From NCBI GenBank assembly GCA_029204225.1, contig CM055107.1:50228367-50292366 (forward strand): a stretch of 64,000 bases of DNA. The letters run 5' to 3'. This document shows positions 11,232 to 22,690 of this stretch, in pieces. Made by a program: the position numbers and the translations under genes. The DNA comes from Diphasiastrum complanatum. Lineage: Eukaryota > Streptophyta > Lycopodiopsida > Lycopodiales > Lycopodiaceae. Each line of letters starts with the position of its first letter. Position 1 is the first letter of the stretch. The notes under the pieces were generated by a model, which had not been told where the DNA came from, made no database searches, and saw only the letters and a program-made list of their open reading frames with translations.

Positions 11232-13508
11232 ATGCTATTATTAGAGAAGGCCAAAATAGTGGAAGGGACTGAACTAAAACCTAACACGGGAAGTGAGGAG
11301 ACACTTAGTAAGTGGGAGATGCGTGATGGGCGGGCATTAGCCTCCATTATTCTGAATTTACGGAATAATGTAATTATCCATGTAAGCCATGCCAGCAATT
11401 GCAACAGAAACATATGTGCAAAACTTATTGCCAACAGTTGCTGTGCCTGGAAAAACTCCGTATGAAGGCTGGTGTGGTAAGAAATCGTCGGTCTCTCACC
11501 TAAGGTCTTTTGGTTGCACTGCCTATGCCCATATTCCTAAAGAAAAGCGAAAGAAACTTGATAACAAGAGTGTCAAGTGTATTATGCTTGGTTACAGTAC
11601 TGAATCTAAAGGATACAGACTATATAACCCAGCTACAGGCAAAATAAATGTTAATCGTGATGTTATTCTGGATGAGACGTGAGTTTCGTCAAAAACAGTG
11701 GGAGAAGATTCAACAATTAACACTGATTCAAATGAGGTTGTGTGGGAGCTTGAACATTTGGAACATGATATTCCCACTGAGCCTGCAACTGAACCAGATG
11801 AGGAACTAGTGGTAGATATTAATAATGGGGAAGGAAATTCTGCTCCTCCTATTGATGATCCTCCAGCTAGTTCTTCTGCAGGTTCTCCTACATTGAGAAG
11901 ATCTACTAGAGAAAAGAGACCATCCATAAAGGCCTTGGAGTCAGGATGGAGGTTTTATTTTGCCTTAAGTGCATCAACTGATTCAGAGCCTCAAACTTTG
12001 AAACAAGCACTTAAAAGTTCACATGCTGAAGAGTGGAAAGAGACATTAGACACTAAGTTTGATTCGCTTATTAAAAACAATACATGGTCACTAACATCAC
12101 TTCCAAGTAACAGGAAGGTTGTTGGTTGTAAATGGCTCTTTAAACAGAAGTTTAAAGCAGATGGTTCATTAGATCGATATAAAGCTCGATTAGTGGCCAA
12201 AGGATATTCACAAGTCGAAGGCATCAATTATAATGATACATTCTCACCGGTTGTCAGGATGACTTCCATCCAAAACTTACTTGCAATTGTTGCAGCTAAG
12301 GACATGTTTATACATCAGATGGATGTAAAAACAGCCTAGAAGAAGAGATTTATATGCAAAACCGGAAGGATACATTAACCTTGGGAATGAGAGTCTAGTG
12401 TGTAAACTACACAAAACTGTTTATGGACTAAAATAGTCACCTAGAGCTTGGTATCAGCGTATAGATGCTTATCTAAAGTCAGAAGGATTTAGTGATGGAC
12501 ATGCAGATTCAAATATCTATGTCCGACAGAAGCAAAGTTCATTGGTAATTATAGCATTATATGTTGATGATGCTATACTAGTGAGCAATGATCTCACTTT
12601 TATGAACTATTGCAAGTCAATATTATCTTCTGAGTTTGACATGGTAGACTATGGTGATCTACAATATTGTCTAGGTATTCAAGTTAAAAGGAATAAGCAG
12701 CTTAAGACAATACACCTCAGCTAGAAGAAATATATACAAGAATTGTTACAAAAGTTTGCAATGACTTACTGTAAGCCTGTGAGCACACCTATGGAGAACA
12801 ACTTGAAGTTATCCAAAGATATGTGTCCAGAAAACAAAGAACAACAAGAACTGATGGAAGAAATTCCATATCAAAGTGTTGTTGGCAGGTTAATGTATGC
12901 TGCAATATCTACTAGACCTGATATTGCTTTTGCAGTTAGTGTTGTCAGTCAGTTTCTAAGTAATCCTGGTCATCTTCATTGGATAGCTGTTAAGAGAATA
13001 CTTAGATATTTGAGTGGAACTTCTAGTTTTGGTATTATATTAAGTCAAAATGTTTCTAACAATGTATTAAGATTAATTTATGTGATGCTGACTGGGCAGG
13101 TGATATTAATGAAAGAAGGTCGACATCAGGATATTGTTTCATGCTTGGTTCTGGAGTTATTTCTTGGACAACTAAGAAGCAGCCAACTATATGTCTTTCC
13201 AGTGCAGAAGCTGAGTATGTAGCAGCATGTCAGACAACCAAAGAAATTATCTGGTTAAGGAGATTACTCAATAATCTCTTAACTTCCCAAGAACATCAAC
13301 GAACAATTCTTAAATGTGATAGCAAGAGTTGCATTGCTATACGATTGAATATCACTTTGTTCGACATCAAGTTGCAGATGGCAAAGTACAATTGGATTAT
13401 TGTGCTACAGAGGATATGGTTGCTGACATATTCACCAAACCACTCACTAAGGATAAAATTGAATCTTGTAGAAGACAATTAAGAATAGTTCATGATGACA
13501 TGTCTTAG
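11232..13508 (+). mobile_element. Ty1/copia element inserted in GH9 copy 1, internally deleted
   Basis: The gag start (VEGTELKPN, KWEMRDGRALASIILNLRNN) runs into the integrase C-terminal part (YVQNLLPTVAVPGKTPYEGW, then HLRSFGCTAYAHIP) at about 11385, so the rest of gag, protease and the integrase core are deleted. Then come the linker, RT (EWKETLDTKFDSLIKNNTW, GCKWLFKQKFKADGS, LYVDDAILVSND at about 12560), and RNase H (TRPDIAFAVSVVSQFLSNP, ISWTTKKQPTICLSSAEAEY), ending at MVADIFTKPLTKDKIES. Breaks: the FLNGDL codons are lost after MDVKTA near 12338, TAG replaces a Gln codon near 12434, TAG lies near 12723, and frameshifts lie near 13080 and 13345. It has the same orientation as GH9. It cannot move unaided. 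Confidence 0.92.
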
Positions 13509-13528
13509 ACATTATGACTAAGTGGGAG

Positions 13529-13708
13529 TATTAAATATAATGTATAGTCTAAATGTCTAACCCACGTGGACCACTTGGGTCCCCAACCGTCGCACCTCTG
13601 CGACATACATAGAGAGACACCTCTCTGTCACTTTCTATATGTAAGAGCTATTGCTCTCATTAACAACAATCAATATATATTCCCTTGTTCTCTCTCTCTC
13701 GTTCCACA
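13529..13708 (+). repeat. 3' LTR of the intronic copia element
   Basis: It starts straight after the polypurine tract AAGTGGGAG with TATTAAATATAATG and ends GTTCCACA, just 11 bp before the GH9 acceptor. It is about 180 bp, short for copia. No 5' partner was found in the intron, which agrees with loss of the element's 5' end. Confidence 0.7.
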
Positions 13709-14043
13709 ATATGATGTAGGTTGACTATATTCTCAGGGAAAATCCAACTAACTACTCGTACATGGTTGGATTCGGCTCCAGCTTCCCGCAACACATTCAT
13801 CACCAAGCTTCATCTTTACCATCTCTAGAGGAACATCCGTCATGCATCTCATGCAGTGAAGAATTCTCGTGGCTATCCGGTGAAGATCTAAATCCGAATC
13901 AACTGGTGGGTGCAGTTGTAGCTGGGCCTGACAGGTCTGACTTCTACACTGACAGTAGATCCAACCATCAACAAACTGAGCCCATGACTTATAATAATGC
14001 AGCTCTTGTGGGGGCTTTGGCATATTTGTACAGGTTCAAATAG

Positions 14044-14545
14044 CTATTGACTCAGCACATAAAACTGGTCCATAGAAAACTTTTCAATTCTAGCAAACCA
14101 AGAGATGAAAAAAATATCTCATATGGATATAAAGGAGTGGATAGTATACCTATAACAGTAGAATGTTCTCAAAAGTTTTGTCTCAATTACATATGCTTGA
14201 ATAGATCCTAAGAGGTCTATGAATATTGAATTGGTGTAGACACAACAAAATTCTAGCTTTTTTGATCGTAAAACTCATCATGTTATGCAGTCTTATCAAT
14301 TCATTTACCTTCTAGACTGTATTACATACTTATTTCTTAAGAGGTGATTATAGCAATGTATTGGAGTACATCCACAATAAAGTAGTGACATATGAAAAAT
14401 TTACTGAAAGAACATCCTGATTGCCTTGAGATTCAAGCTAGTTGCCTCCATATAAGTAAAATCATCCACTAACCCATCCAAGGATTATCATCTCTCAATT
14501 ATTCCCAATATGATTATTTATTCATACTTAATATGTCACAGATCT
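14044..14545. other. GH9 copy 1 3' flank plus a truncated inverted unit X tail
   Basis: 14044-14327 matches the 3' flank of GH9 copy 2 (for example AGCAAACCAAGAGATGAAAA). 14328-14545 is the end of unit X in minus orientation (TTACTGAAAGAACATCCTGA, CCACTAACCCATCCAAG). The same join is present after copy 2, so unit X was already beside GH9 before the pair was duplicated. Confidence 0.75.
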
Positions 14546-14916
14546 GTCTAGCGATTATGGTTAGCTAATTTGCAAGCAAAGCATGAGATGAATCCAACAA
14601 CAACTAGAGAGTGTACACAGCCCAAGAGAATACACTGTTAGCTGATTATTAACAAAAGAGATAAAAGAGTACATATATACAGTCTCTCTTTTAAGGATAA
14701 TGCTACATGGCAATACAATGCCCATTACAGGACCCGTGTCCCGACTTTGTATGTGCTGTCGACATGGCACACACATTGTTTTATAAACAGTATATTCAAA
14801 ATACCACAAAAACCAAAAATAGTCACAAAACTGTAAAATCAAATTTAGGCTTACTTGATTTAACACTCTTTTAAACCCCAAAATATTTTTCTTACAAAGA
14901 GATTCTCTTAAAAAGA
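14546..14916. other. Spacer, no gene identified
   Basis: A minus-strand open frame (14881-14561) is present but shows no motif. This may be the noncoding 3' side of the copia fragment that follows. Confidence 0.25.
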
Positions 14917-15545
14917 CTAAAATATATCAAAACTTAAAGCTTTAGTAAGTACATCTACTAGACAATGCACTACATCTATTTCATTAGATAACAATTTCTC
15001 TCTAATGAAATGATATTTAATCTTTATGTGTTTCGTGCATGTGTAAAATATAGGATTCTTGGCTATCGAAATGGTGCTCTGGCTACAACACCTAATCACT
15101 ATAGACTTACTATGTAGGATGCCAATGTCTTCTATCTCTTAACCAAACTACCTCCTACGTAGCTGAACATAGGGCTTTGTACTCTGCTTTTGTTTGAAGA
15201 GAGCAACTCTATCATGCTTCTTACTAGACCAAGAAAACACACCATCACCAATATGAAAAGCATAACATGTAGTGGATTTCTCTCATCAACATAGCCAACT
15301 CAATCCGAATCTATGAAGCCCGACAAAACTAGTAAAGCCTCATGTCTCTCATATAGCAATTCATGTGTTAGTGTCCCCTTTATGTAACAAAAACTTCTCT
15401 TCGTTGCTTTCCAATGAGTCTCTCTAGGCATAGCCATGAATTGACTCACAACACTTACAACATAGCTTATATTGGTACAAGCTCTAAGATAAATCAACGA
15501 ACCAACTAATCATTGAAACAAAGTAGCATCACCTAGTGCACTAGT
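14917..15545 (-). pseudogene. Ty1/copia RT end and RNase H fragment
   Basis: On the minus strand, 15545 to 15300 reads LVGSLIYLRACTNISYVVSV, then VSQFMAMPRETHWKATKR, which is the late RT region. 15099 to 14917 reads SISIAKNPIFYTCTKHIKIK, then YHFIREKLLSNEIDVVHC and DVLTKALS, which is the end of copia RNase H. Between them the DSDWAG and SAEYKAL parts can be followed only with stops. 5' domains and LTRs are absent. Confidence 0.85.
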
Positions 15546-15828
15546 TAACTTTTTGATAGAATCCAGTGCAATATGCACATCACATCAAAATATTCAACAT
15601 AGCTACACCTCTCAAGCTCTCAAAGATGACACAACAAAAGTTAAATGTATTACAAAGAAAACTATACATATAGGGAAATTATAAATTGCATGTCCCTGGT
15701 AGGTGTTCTGAAAATGGTTAATCTCAGGCTTAATATGGCCAAATTGGACTGACAAACTTGAGAATGCTTTTAAGCACTGGTAAAGAAAATGTTTTCTTGA
15801 GTATGTCCTACCAACAAAAATCCTATTT

Positions 15829-17445
15829 TTAAATTTTTGAAAAAAAATTCTCTACTAGCATGGACAAGTATGCCAAAACAGTTTGGTTTTCATTTTTCCT
15901 AGCAGTGTTGTCAAGTCGCAAATAAAGTATTTTTGGAAGGTTTTCACCAGATTCGCAAATTATCTTATATACAATAGTAATCATCAAATTTGGATCATTT
16001 CGAACATAGGAATAACTAAAAAAGACCTTGAATTCCAAAGCCATTAAACACAAGTGCTCCAATGAGATGAACCTGAATAAAATCTGTCTTGTTCAAATTT
16101 GTGGGCACTTTGACAAAATTAGACAACATTGTTTTCTTCTGATCCATGTCCTCAATAACAAGACCCAGATATTTTTGTGGATATTCCAAACATTTCTTTC
16201 GATGCTTGGGCAACTTTTGTCTTTCAACTGTTTCTTGATCTCTGTGCACTTGAAGGGCTTTTGCAGCATCCACTAAAAATACAATGAACTTATTCAATAG
16301 AATAATAATACCATAATGATATTCAAAATGAATGACAAATTTGATTAGTATTTACCTTTCTCATCATTGCTCTTTGCAAGTTATTTTGCAAACTTTAACA
16401 ACTTGCAAGTGGAGCATACTATCATTCGTGATTTTTTGGGAATCTTTATCAGTCCAAAATCTCTTTCCAAATTCTAAGAAAATATGAGTAACTCAAATAG
16501 GGAACATTTTTTGTTTTGGCAAACTCTTTTTACATCAAAAATATTTTTAATTTTGTAAAATTATCCGGCAAGTGAAAATATAAGGAATTAGGCAATTTCT
16601 CTCCATGCACATCTATGAAATGCTTTAGCCAAGCAGTTGCATTAAAAAGCATCTAGAGAAACAATTCGACCTTGTCAGGATCCCCATAATAATGGGTCTT
16701 TATGAAGTCGTGCATGCACCTTTTGGAAAGCCATGAGTTTCCAATTGCGTTAACTACTTTGTAAGCTTTGCGACAAATATCCAAAGTATTTAAAAATATG
16801 AATAGTAGTTTTTGTCTAGCCTCACTGTTGCACACAAATAGTAGTTTCTCTCATCCTTACTTCGTAAAAAGAAGTTTGATCTTAATTCTTCAATTTCTCT
16901 AATACTTAGTTTCTGTAAACAACAAGATGAGCAATAAATAATAATCCGTACCTTTCAAATCTCAGATTTTGTAATCAATTGTTTTTGACGATTCATTAAA
17001 ACAAGTGAAGATCTCAAGTCTCTCTTGTATTTTCTTTTTTGTTTGGAATTTGATCTGTAAATTGAACATGTGACACTAGTAGGTACTTGAATTGGTTGAG
17101 AGGGTGTTGGAATTTCATGACTCCAAATTCTGGGTTCAACCTCAAGATGTTCTAGACCCTCAAAATGCTCTAAATTTTTAGTACATACAGCCCTTTTAGA
17201 TTTAAGATGACGAACATCACTTTGAGAAGGTATCCTACGAACGTGTAACTTGAACATCGCGAATCAACAAACTTACGCAGAACTATTGATTTACTAGAAT
17301 TAGTAACCGAGTGAATTGAAGCTTTTACATCATCCCTCAGTGATTCAACTTGTTCAAAAGAACAATGTTCTAATTGTGCAAAGCTTGTATCTGAATAGGA
17401 GGATGAGGTTGAAAGATTTGAGACAGGTTGAGTTACATGTGTCAT
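15829..17445 (-). pseudogene. Decayed ORF of an IDGMDQ / LDN-REN mobile-element-like family
   Basis: Three minus-strand segments line up as one protein in order. N-terminal (17445-16955): HVRRIPSQSDVRHLKSKRAV. Middle (16850-16350): LDICRKAYKVVNAI, then ATAWLKHFIDVHGEKLPNSL, KEFAKTKNVPYLSYSYFLRI and WKE. C-terminal (16297-15829): LPKHRKKCLEYPQKYLGLVI, then EDMDQKKTMLSNF, QVHLIGALVFNG, LPKILYLRLDNTARKNENQT and VLAYL. From memory this resembles a widespread eukaryotic repeat-associated family with conserved IDGMDQ-KT and LDN-x-x-RENKN motifs, annotated by some as DUF7869; that name should be checked. Function is unproven; a transposase or integrase-like fold has been supposed. Here the IDG is EDM, stops are frequent, and the segment after FFSKI is lost. 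Confidence 0.6.
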
Positions 17446-17879
17446 TTCTTGAAAAGTACCTGCATGAGCCTAGCAGGGGGGACTCGTAGTTTCATATTCA
17501 AGGAAAATTTATTGCTGATCAACCAGAAGGTTTTGTGAACGTACTTGTAAAGGACATGGATAAGTCTCGTTCTATTTTCATTCTGAACGAGACTGTGATA
17601 AAGATTTGACTCTGCCAATTGAGGCCATCAAAACTTATTTTGATAAAGCTCTATTTACTTTGATATGTAATCATAAAACCTATTTTCACTCATATATGTT
17701 AACAAGTGTTCTATGCTTAGCATTGTGATAACTTAAATATAAAATCGCCATGAAGTTATAAGTGGAAAACCTTTTTGTAAATTGAATAGTCCTATGCTGA
17801 GCATAGCCAATATAAATGCCTTTGCTCATTATACTTTAAACCTATTTTTTTTTATTTCACTCACAAACATCTGATAGGG
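17446..17879. other. Spacer, nothing identified
   Basis: AT-rich DNA without supported ORFs. It contains a local repeat of the phrase TCTATGCTTAGCATTGTGAT / CCTATGCTGAGCATAGCCAA. Confidence 0.3.
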
Positions 17880-18355
17880 TTCTACAATGCCACACAATGG
17901 ATTGTGCACCAGCTCCACATCATGTATGCGTCACGAATAGAATGCAGTTCATCCCTCGTTGTCTTGATTCTGGTCATGTACGTTTGAATGTGCTCTCCTT
18001 GCTCCATTCGGGCACTATTCAGCTTTGACTTCAGAAACATGATTCTTGACGGATTTGACATCTCAAACTACTCCTTTAGCACATCCCATGCCTGTCTGGA
18101 TGTAACAGCATCACAAATGTCGGTAATGATGTGATCCTTCACTGACAAGTTAATGAAGGTCAAAGCTTTCCTCATCTTTTTGTCGAACACTTTGATATCC
18201 GCTTCATTTGGCGGCCTTCTCTCATCACCTATGATGACTTCCCACACATATTTCTCCATCGATATGTTTTTCATTTTGAATTTCCACACTGCATAGTTGG
18301 AAATCCCGTCCAATTTGCTACTTTCACTCAAAATGGACTCTCCCATGTTTGCCAT
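17880..18355 (-). pseudogene. Ty1/copia gag fragment
   Basis: Minus strand from 18355: MANMGESILSESSKLDGISN, then YAVWKFKMKNISMEKYVW, KALTFINLSVKDHIITDICD and SRQAWDVLKE. This is the usual start of copia Gag, the capsid protein of the particle. A stop follows at 18070-18068, but the frame resumes as FEMSNPSRIMFLKSKLNSAR, then MEQGEHIQTYMTRIKTTRDE, to about 17880. With the LTR and primer site at 19626-19921 it forms the 5' end of one minus-strand copia whose pol is missing. Confidence 0.85.
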
Positions 18356-19625
18356 TGCAAAACTGCTTGAAACTTTTGCCGTAGGCTAAAAACAGTATGC
18401 CAAGGCCAGCAGTGATGTCAAAAGTTGAAAATAATGACCTGCACTTTTTTCCTTACCAGGCCACTCGCCGCTTTTCCACCAATTTGAAAGCCAAATGGGC
18501 GTCGTCTTCCGAAATGCACTTAGTCGTCAACTCCCAACAACGTGCCCAGTGGAATGGTGAAATTACTTCTGACGCACTCCGAACACTTTCACCGTTGCAA
18601 TCACTCTGTTTTGTTGTACCGTACTTGCAGGTACAGTCCGGGTGCCCTTCATTTGGAGGTTATAGCCTTTCGTTTGGGTCAAAACAGGCAAAGGACCCAA
18701 AAATAGGGATTTTCTTTGTTTTTGAACTTTTCTTCACCTTGAAGAAACTTCACTCTTCACTTGTGAAGGGACCCATCTCCAATTTCAGTATGAAAATTTT
18801 TAATGAAGTTAGCACTTCAATTATTCAGGGCCCTCTTCAAAAACCCTCCAGACTCCATCCAATGGTTGATTATGATCCTACTGGAGATATCCCTTCTGGA
18901 TAGCATAAACTGAGCCGTTGATCTTGTAGCTTCTCTATCCAACGGATCTGAGCACTCTTGTGCACTAATGGAGAGTCTTGTAAGCACTACCCACTCCGAA
19001 ACGCTATGGTTTCACCCTGGTTCCACGCGTGAACAGTCCGCGACCTCCCTGTCTACGACCGCGCCTCCCCAAGCTACATGTTGCTCGATCAAACTCGCCT
19101 ACAGATCAATTTGAGCACAATCTGAGGCCTGGAGTCTGTAGAGTCTTCAATCGTGAAATTCCATGAAGAAACGATGATTTTAGCTCAACTTGACAAAGTG
19201 ACTTTTTTCACCTCTGCAAATCTGCTAGGTTAACTGTCTGGAGACAAATCTCTGACATAAACCTCATTATCTCTCCATGGCTGGTTGACAATGTAATTAG
19301 CTTCCTTCCTATCCTTACGGTATCCAAAACGGTGCACAAATAGTGAAGAAATCACCAGTTATGTATAAAAAACCGTAACCCCAAACCCGGTTTCAATTTT
19401 CAACTGGCTTCAAAATTGTCAATTTTTCACCAAATTTTTCCTTGTTTGATGTTATGCACAGGCTAATAATCCCTCTGCTGAGCTTGGCAAGCCTCTATAG
19501 ACTAGAAACCGTGCACCAGTGCTTCTCTTTCCATCTTCAACCCGCCGTAAACCCCGAACTCTTAGAAGATAGTTCTCCCGAAGCTCTCTTCAACAGCGAT
19601 GTTGTACTGTGTACACTCCCTGTAC
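18356..19625 (-). other. Leader between primer-binding site and gag of the minus-strand copia
   Basis: About 1.27 kb separates the primer site from the gag start, longer than most copia leaders. A 168-codon plus-strand frame (18397-18903) lies in it without any recognisable motif and is taken as chance. It may include an old nested insertion. Confidence 0.45.
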
Positions 19626-19638
19626 GGCTCTGATACCA
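19626..19638 (-). promoter_or_regulatory. Copia primer-binding site (initiator tRNA-Met type)
   Basis: The plus strand GGCTCTGATACCA is the complement of TGGTATCAGAGCC, the standard plant copia primer site. It lies immediately inside the LTR and is orientated with the gag at 18355-17880. Confidence 0.9.
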
Positions 19639-19921
19639 ACTTAGAATTTGCTTTGCATAGGAACACAGATCATGCTACACAGTAACACAGACAGAAAACA
19701 CTCTCCATAGCAAGCTCACATAGCAACTGTATATCTCAAAATGAAATTACACTGTACATATAGTTGTTCACTCAGACAACCCATGCATGACCCAGGTTGC
19801 CGTTGGCGGGACGCGTGTCCCGTCGCCTTGCCTCATGGCGAGGCCAACTGATCCTTATCCACTGATAGGACCCACAGTACAGTAACACAGTGATTCTATT
19901 TTAATTCTAACTCAAACAACA
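19639..19921 (-). repeat. 5' LTR of a minus-strand copia element
   Basis: About 283 bp lie between the primer site and the terminus, which reads TGTTGTTTGAGTTAG on the minus strand. The inner end lacks a clean CA, so it has probably drifted. No 3' partner LTR was recognised in the window. Confidence 0.65.
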
Positions 19922-21120
19922 TGCATCCTTGTTCCAGAGGGATAGTGGACTTGGCCACTATCTTAGGCATTTTCTGAAGAATGAGATCTGTATTGCTCAT
20001 TCGAAGCTCAGCCCAATTGGGGAGAATTTGATAATGGCAGTTAAAGCTTTATCATTTTATCTAGGAGGACATAAATTTGTTAAGACGAATAAGATCATTT
20101 TTGTCAAAAGTTCTTATGTTTTGAACATTCTAGGTTTTATTTTGTAGAATGTTCCATTATGGAGCTCCCATTATTCATTGTACGCTGCTTATATTGAGCT
20201 TAGTGGAAATAAGGATAATGCACATCTATTAGATGCATACTCTAGCAAAGAATTTCTTCATGACAATACCGCTATAGAAGTTGACACAAAAGCTGATAAT
20301 GAATAGTGAACACTTTGTATTTTGTTATAATACAATCAATACATTTACATTGAGTATCTCTCCTCTCTCTTGTTCCATGAATTTGCAAGCAGTTCTGAAC
20401 ATGTCATGATTTGATGACAATGATGATTGAATGTCTTTGTTATCTTCTACTCAACAATCACCTAATTTTCTTTTCTTGTATGAACGTGGATGCTTTTCTA
20501 AACTTGTTGTATTGTGTGGACTTTGTTATATGTCGAACCTGAACTCTACGGTAGAACCACTGAAACAATTGATAAATGTAGTTTCGTTTTTCATTGGTTC
20601 CTCCATGTTGTGTATTTCGATGAAATGTTGCCCGTGCTTGCCAATGTGACTTCTTCATCCCTTGTGAATACCAGACACTCAGAAAAAAAAAAAAGTGTTT
20701 GCAAAAAATGTTGTATGATCTCTTAGTATGTGTTGCAGATGTCAAAACCATAATGTTAGTCTCATGTTTAAATCTAAATATATATGGAAAATTGAAAGCA
20801 TCTTGAAGAATTTGTACTAACCATGTAATGAGTGGTGTGATCTTCTCCATGCTTTTGATATTGCATCAACAAACTCGACACAAGTCCTTTGTACAACTTT
20901 CTTATCAATATCAGAGTATTTATGTTCGGATGACCTCTATTTTTGAGAGTAGGTGTACATGTGTGAGAAAGATTTTGAGATGTACAAGTCAGTTTATTAA
21001 ATTTCACTTTAATCTCTTTTAATAAATCCTTTTTGATATCTTGGCTAGGTGCTCTCTCTAGATTCTAAATAAACCTATTCTTAATCAGACCTACAAATAT
21101 TTTACAATTTAAAGAGTGTT
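19922..21120. other. Mostly noncoding; one possible C-terminal exon at about 20160-20306
   Basis: A plus-strand stretch reads HYSLYAAYIELSGNKDNAHL, then LDAYSSKEFLHDNTAIEVDT, and ends in TAG at 20304-20306. It is followed by AT-rich DNA like a 3' UTR. It looks protein-like but I do not recognise it. The rest, including overlapping open frames at 20431-20850 on both strands, shows no motif. Confidence 0.25.
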
Positions 21121-21124
21121 CTAG

Positions 21125-22212
21125 CTAAAAGGGTATAGGGCAAAGGATAAGAGATCTAGGGATCTAGAGTTAGGGTAAGGAGTTTAGGATTTAGGGCAAC
21201 GACTTTAGATAAGGGATCTAGAAAAATGGATTTAGAATATGTGGGATTTTGGATTTGGGATAAGGGATTTGGGGTTTATTTAAAGGCATAAGGAGATTGG
21301 AGTTTACAATATTAGGGTTAGAATAAGGAGTTTGATATTTAGGGTTTATGGTTTGAGGTTTAAGATTTAAAGTCCAAGGTTAATGAAAAGAATTAAGGGG
21401 CTTGTGATTTAGGGTAATAAGTTTTGGGCTAAGTGCTTAGGATAAAGAGTTTGAAGTTTATAATTCAAGATAAAAGGTTTGGTTTGGAATTTAAAGTTTA
21501 GGATAAGAGGTTCCAAGTTTAGGGTTTGGAAGTAGGGTTTAGGAAAAAGAGTTTAGGACTAAAGAACTAGGGCTTGAAATAAAGCATTTGGGATTTAGAA
21601 TTTAGGGTTTTGGTTCAAGGGTTTAGGTTAAGTTCATAGTAAGGAGGTTGCAATTTAGGGTAAGATTTTTTGGGGTTAGGGTTTAGGGTAATGTATTTGG
21701 AATTTAGTGTTGAGGGGTTTGTAATTTGGAATTTAAGATAAGGGATGTAGGGAGAAGGCTTAAGGTTAAGGGTAAGGGAGTTTCGTGATATTGGGTAGGG
21801 GATACAGGAAAATGAGTTGTGAGAATGAAGCTTAGAGGTTGTGGTAAGGAATTTGGAGCTTATGGTTCTAGGTAAGAAGCTTGGAGTTAAGGGTCTAGGG
21901 TTTAGTATAAAAAGATGGGGTTTGAGTTTATAGTATAGAATTGAGAGTTGAGGATCTAGGGTAAGGTATCTAGAGAAAAAGATTTAGAGTAATGAGCTTG
22001 GGTTTCAAGGTCTGGAGTTTGGCGTATTTAGATTGAGGAGTTTGGAATTTCAAAAAAGAGGCTTGGGGTTCAGGTTTTGGGGCCCACGGTTAGGGTAAGA
22101 GATTTAAAAAAGGGGTTTAGGGTAGCCTTGGAATCTAGGCTAAGGAGTTTTGGGTTTAAGGAGTTTGGGGTTTAGTGCAAGAGGTTGAGGATTAGCAGTT
22201 TGGGATTTAGTT
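21125..22212 (+). repeat. Degenerate telomere-like array (TTTAGGG variants), about 1.1 kb
   Basis: Nearly every line contains TTTAGGG, TTAGGGT, TTTGGGAT, GGGTTTAG or one-base variants such as AGTTTGGAG and AAGGATTTAG. One strand is strongly G-rich/T-rich and C-poor throughout. The period is not strict and no long perfect run remains. It is therefore an old, mutated interstitial array or a telomere-like minisatellite, not a functional chromosome end. No ORF. Confidence 0.85.
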
Positions 22213-22256
22213 TTATTTATTAATATTTGGATTATGTGGCATATCTAGATCATAGA

Positions 22257-22690
22257 ACCCACGGTTCTCAAAACCGTGGGTCCTAGAAACCGTGGGGTTA
22301 ACAATACAATAGTTCATGAACCGTGGTATGGTTTCTCTATTTAATTAATTAGTTAATTAATTATTTAATTAGTTACCAAATTCCACCCAAAAGCCTTGCC
22401 AAGCCATTTTTGGTTCTCATTTTACAAATTTCACAAATGGTCTTTCACAGATGATTTCAAAAATTTCACAGATTTTAGAGATTTTTTGTCCTCATTTCAC
22501 ATATTCCTCATTTTTGACCTTTTTTTTGCATTTATTTGGGCTATTTTTGGGGGTGGAAAGGTTAAAAAAAATTAATATCATACAGTTCACCACAGTTCCC
22601 GCTTAAATTGTCTGTGAACCATACATTAGTTCACTGTACAGTTCTGAGAACCGTGGTGAACCATACGCGGCTCTCAAATTCTTTGCTCTA
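22257..22690. repeat. Hairpin-rich segment with ACCGTGG words
   Basis: A perfect 10-bp stem, ACCCACGGTT (22257-22266) with AACCGTGGGT (22272-22281), is followed by GAAACCGTGGGG and ATGAACCGTGGTATGG. Towards 22690 come GAACCGTGGTGAACCATA and related words on both strands. It may be a small non-autonomous DNA element. No target duplication was identified. Confidence 0.45.

Larger units (their letters stand above)
9214..14043 (+). pseudogene. GH9 endo-1,4-beta-glucanase pseudogene, copy 1 (C-terminal exons)
   Basis: GH9 cellulases hydrolyse beta-1,4-glucan during wall remodelling. Exons: 9214 to about 9300 (AFAFADQHRGVYSDALGL); 9395-9547 (DELLWGAVWL, then TAG at 9425-9427, then ASRDKSYLSHIHNIEA and AQVLLSK); 9716-9830 (MFLSGKHKTLQLASKARADD); 9934-10097 (GGLLYHDSSENLQ, ASDTVSCGGTSVTPN); 13720-14043 ([29 protein letters not shown], then GPDRSDFYTDSRSNHQQTEP). 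Most exon edges keep AG/GT. The catalytic His region is HIHHQ rather than the usual HHRG type. The N-terminal half is absent. The last intron (10098-13719, 3622 bp) corresponds to a 151-bp intron in copy 2 and holds a captured gene piece and a copia element. The stop and the missing 5' exons make it a pseudogene. Confidence 0.9.

Noticed and set aside
18397-18903. 168-codon open frame on the plus strand
   Set aside because: It lies in the leader of a minus-strand copia, shows no domain or family-like motif, and composition alone explains it.
20431-20850. Overlapping open frames on both strands (up to 130 codons)
   Set aside because: No motifs, low-complexity lysine and phenylalanine runs, and opposite-strand overlap; likely chance.
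21125-22212. True chromosome end
   Set aside because: Repeats are degenerate, and transposon sequence continues on both sides.
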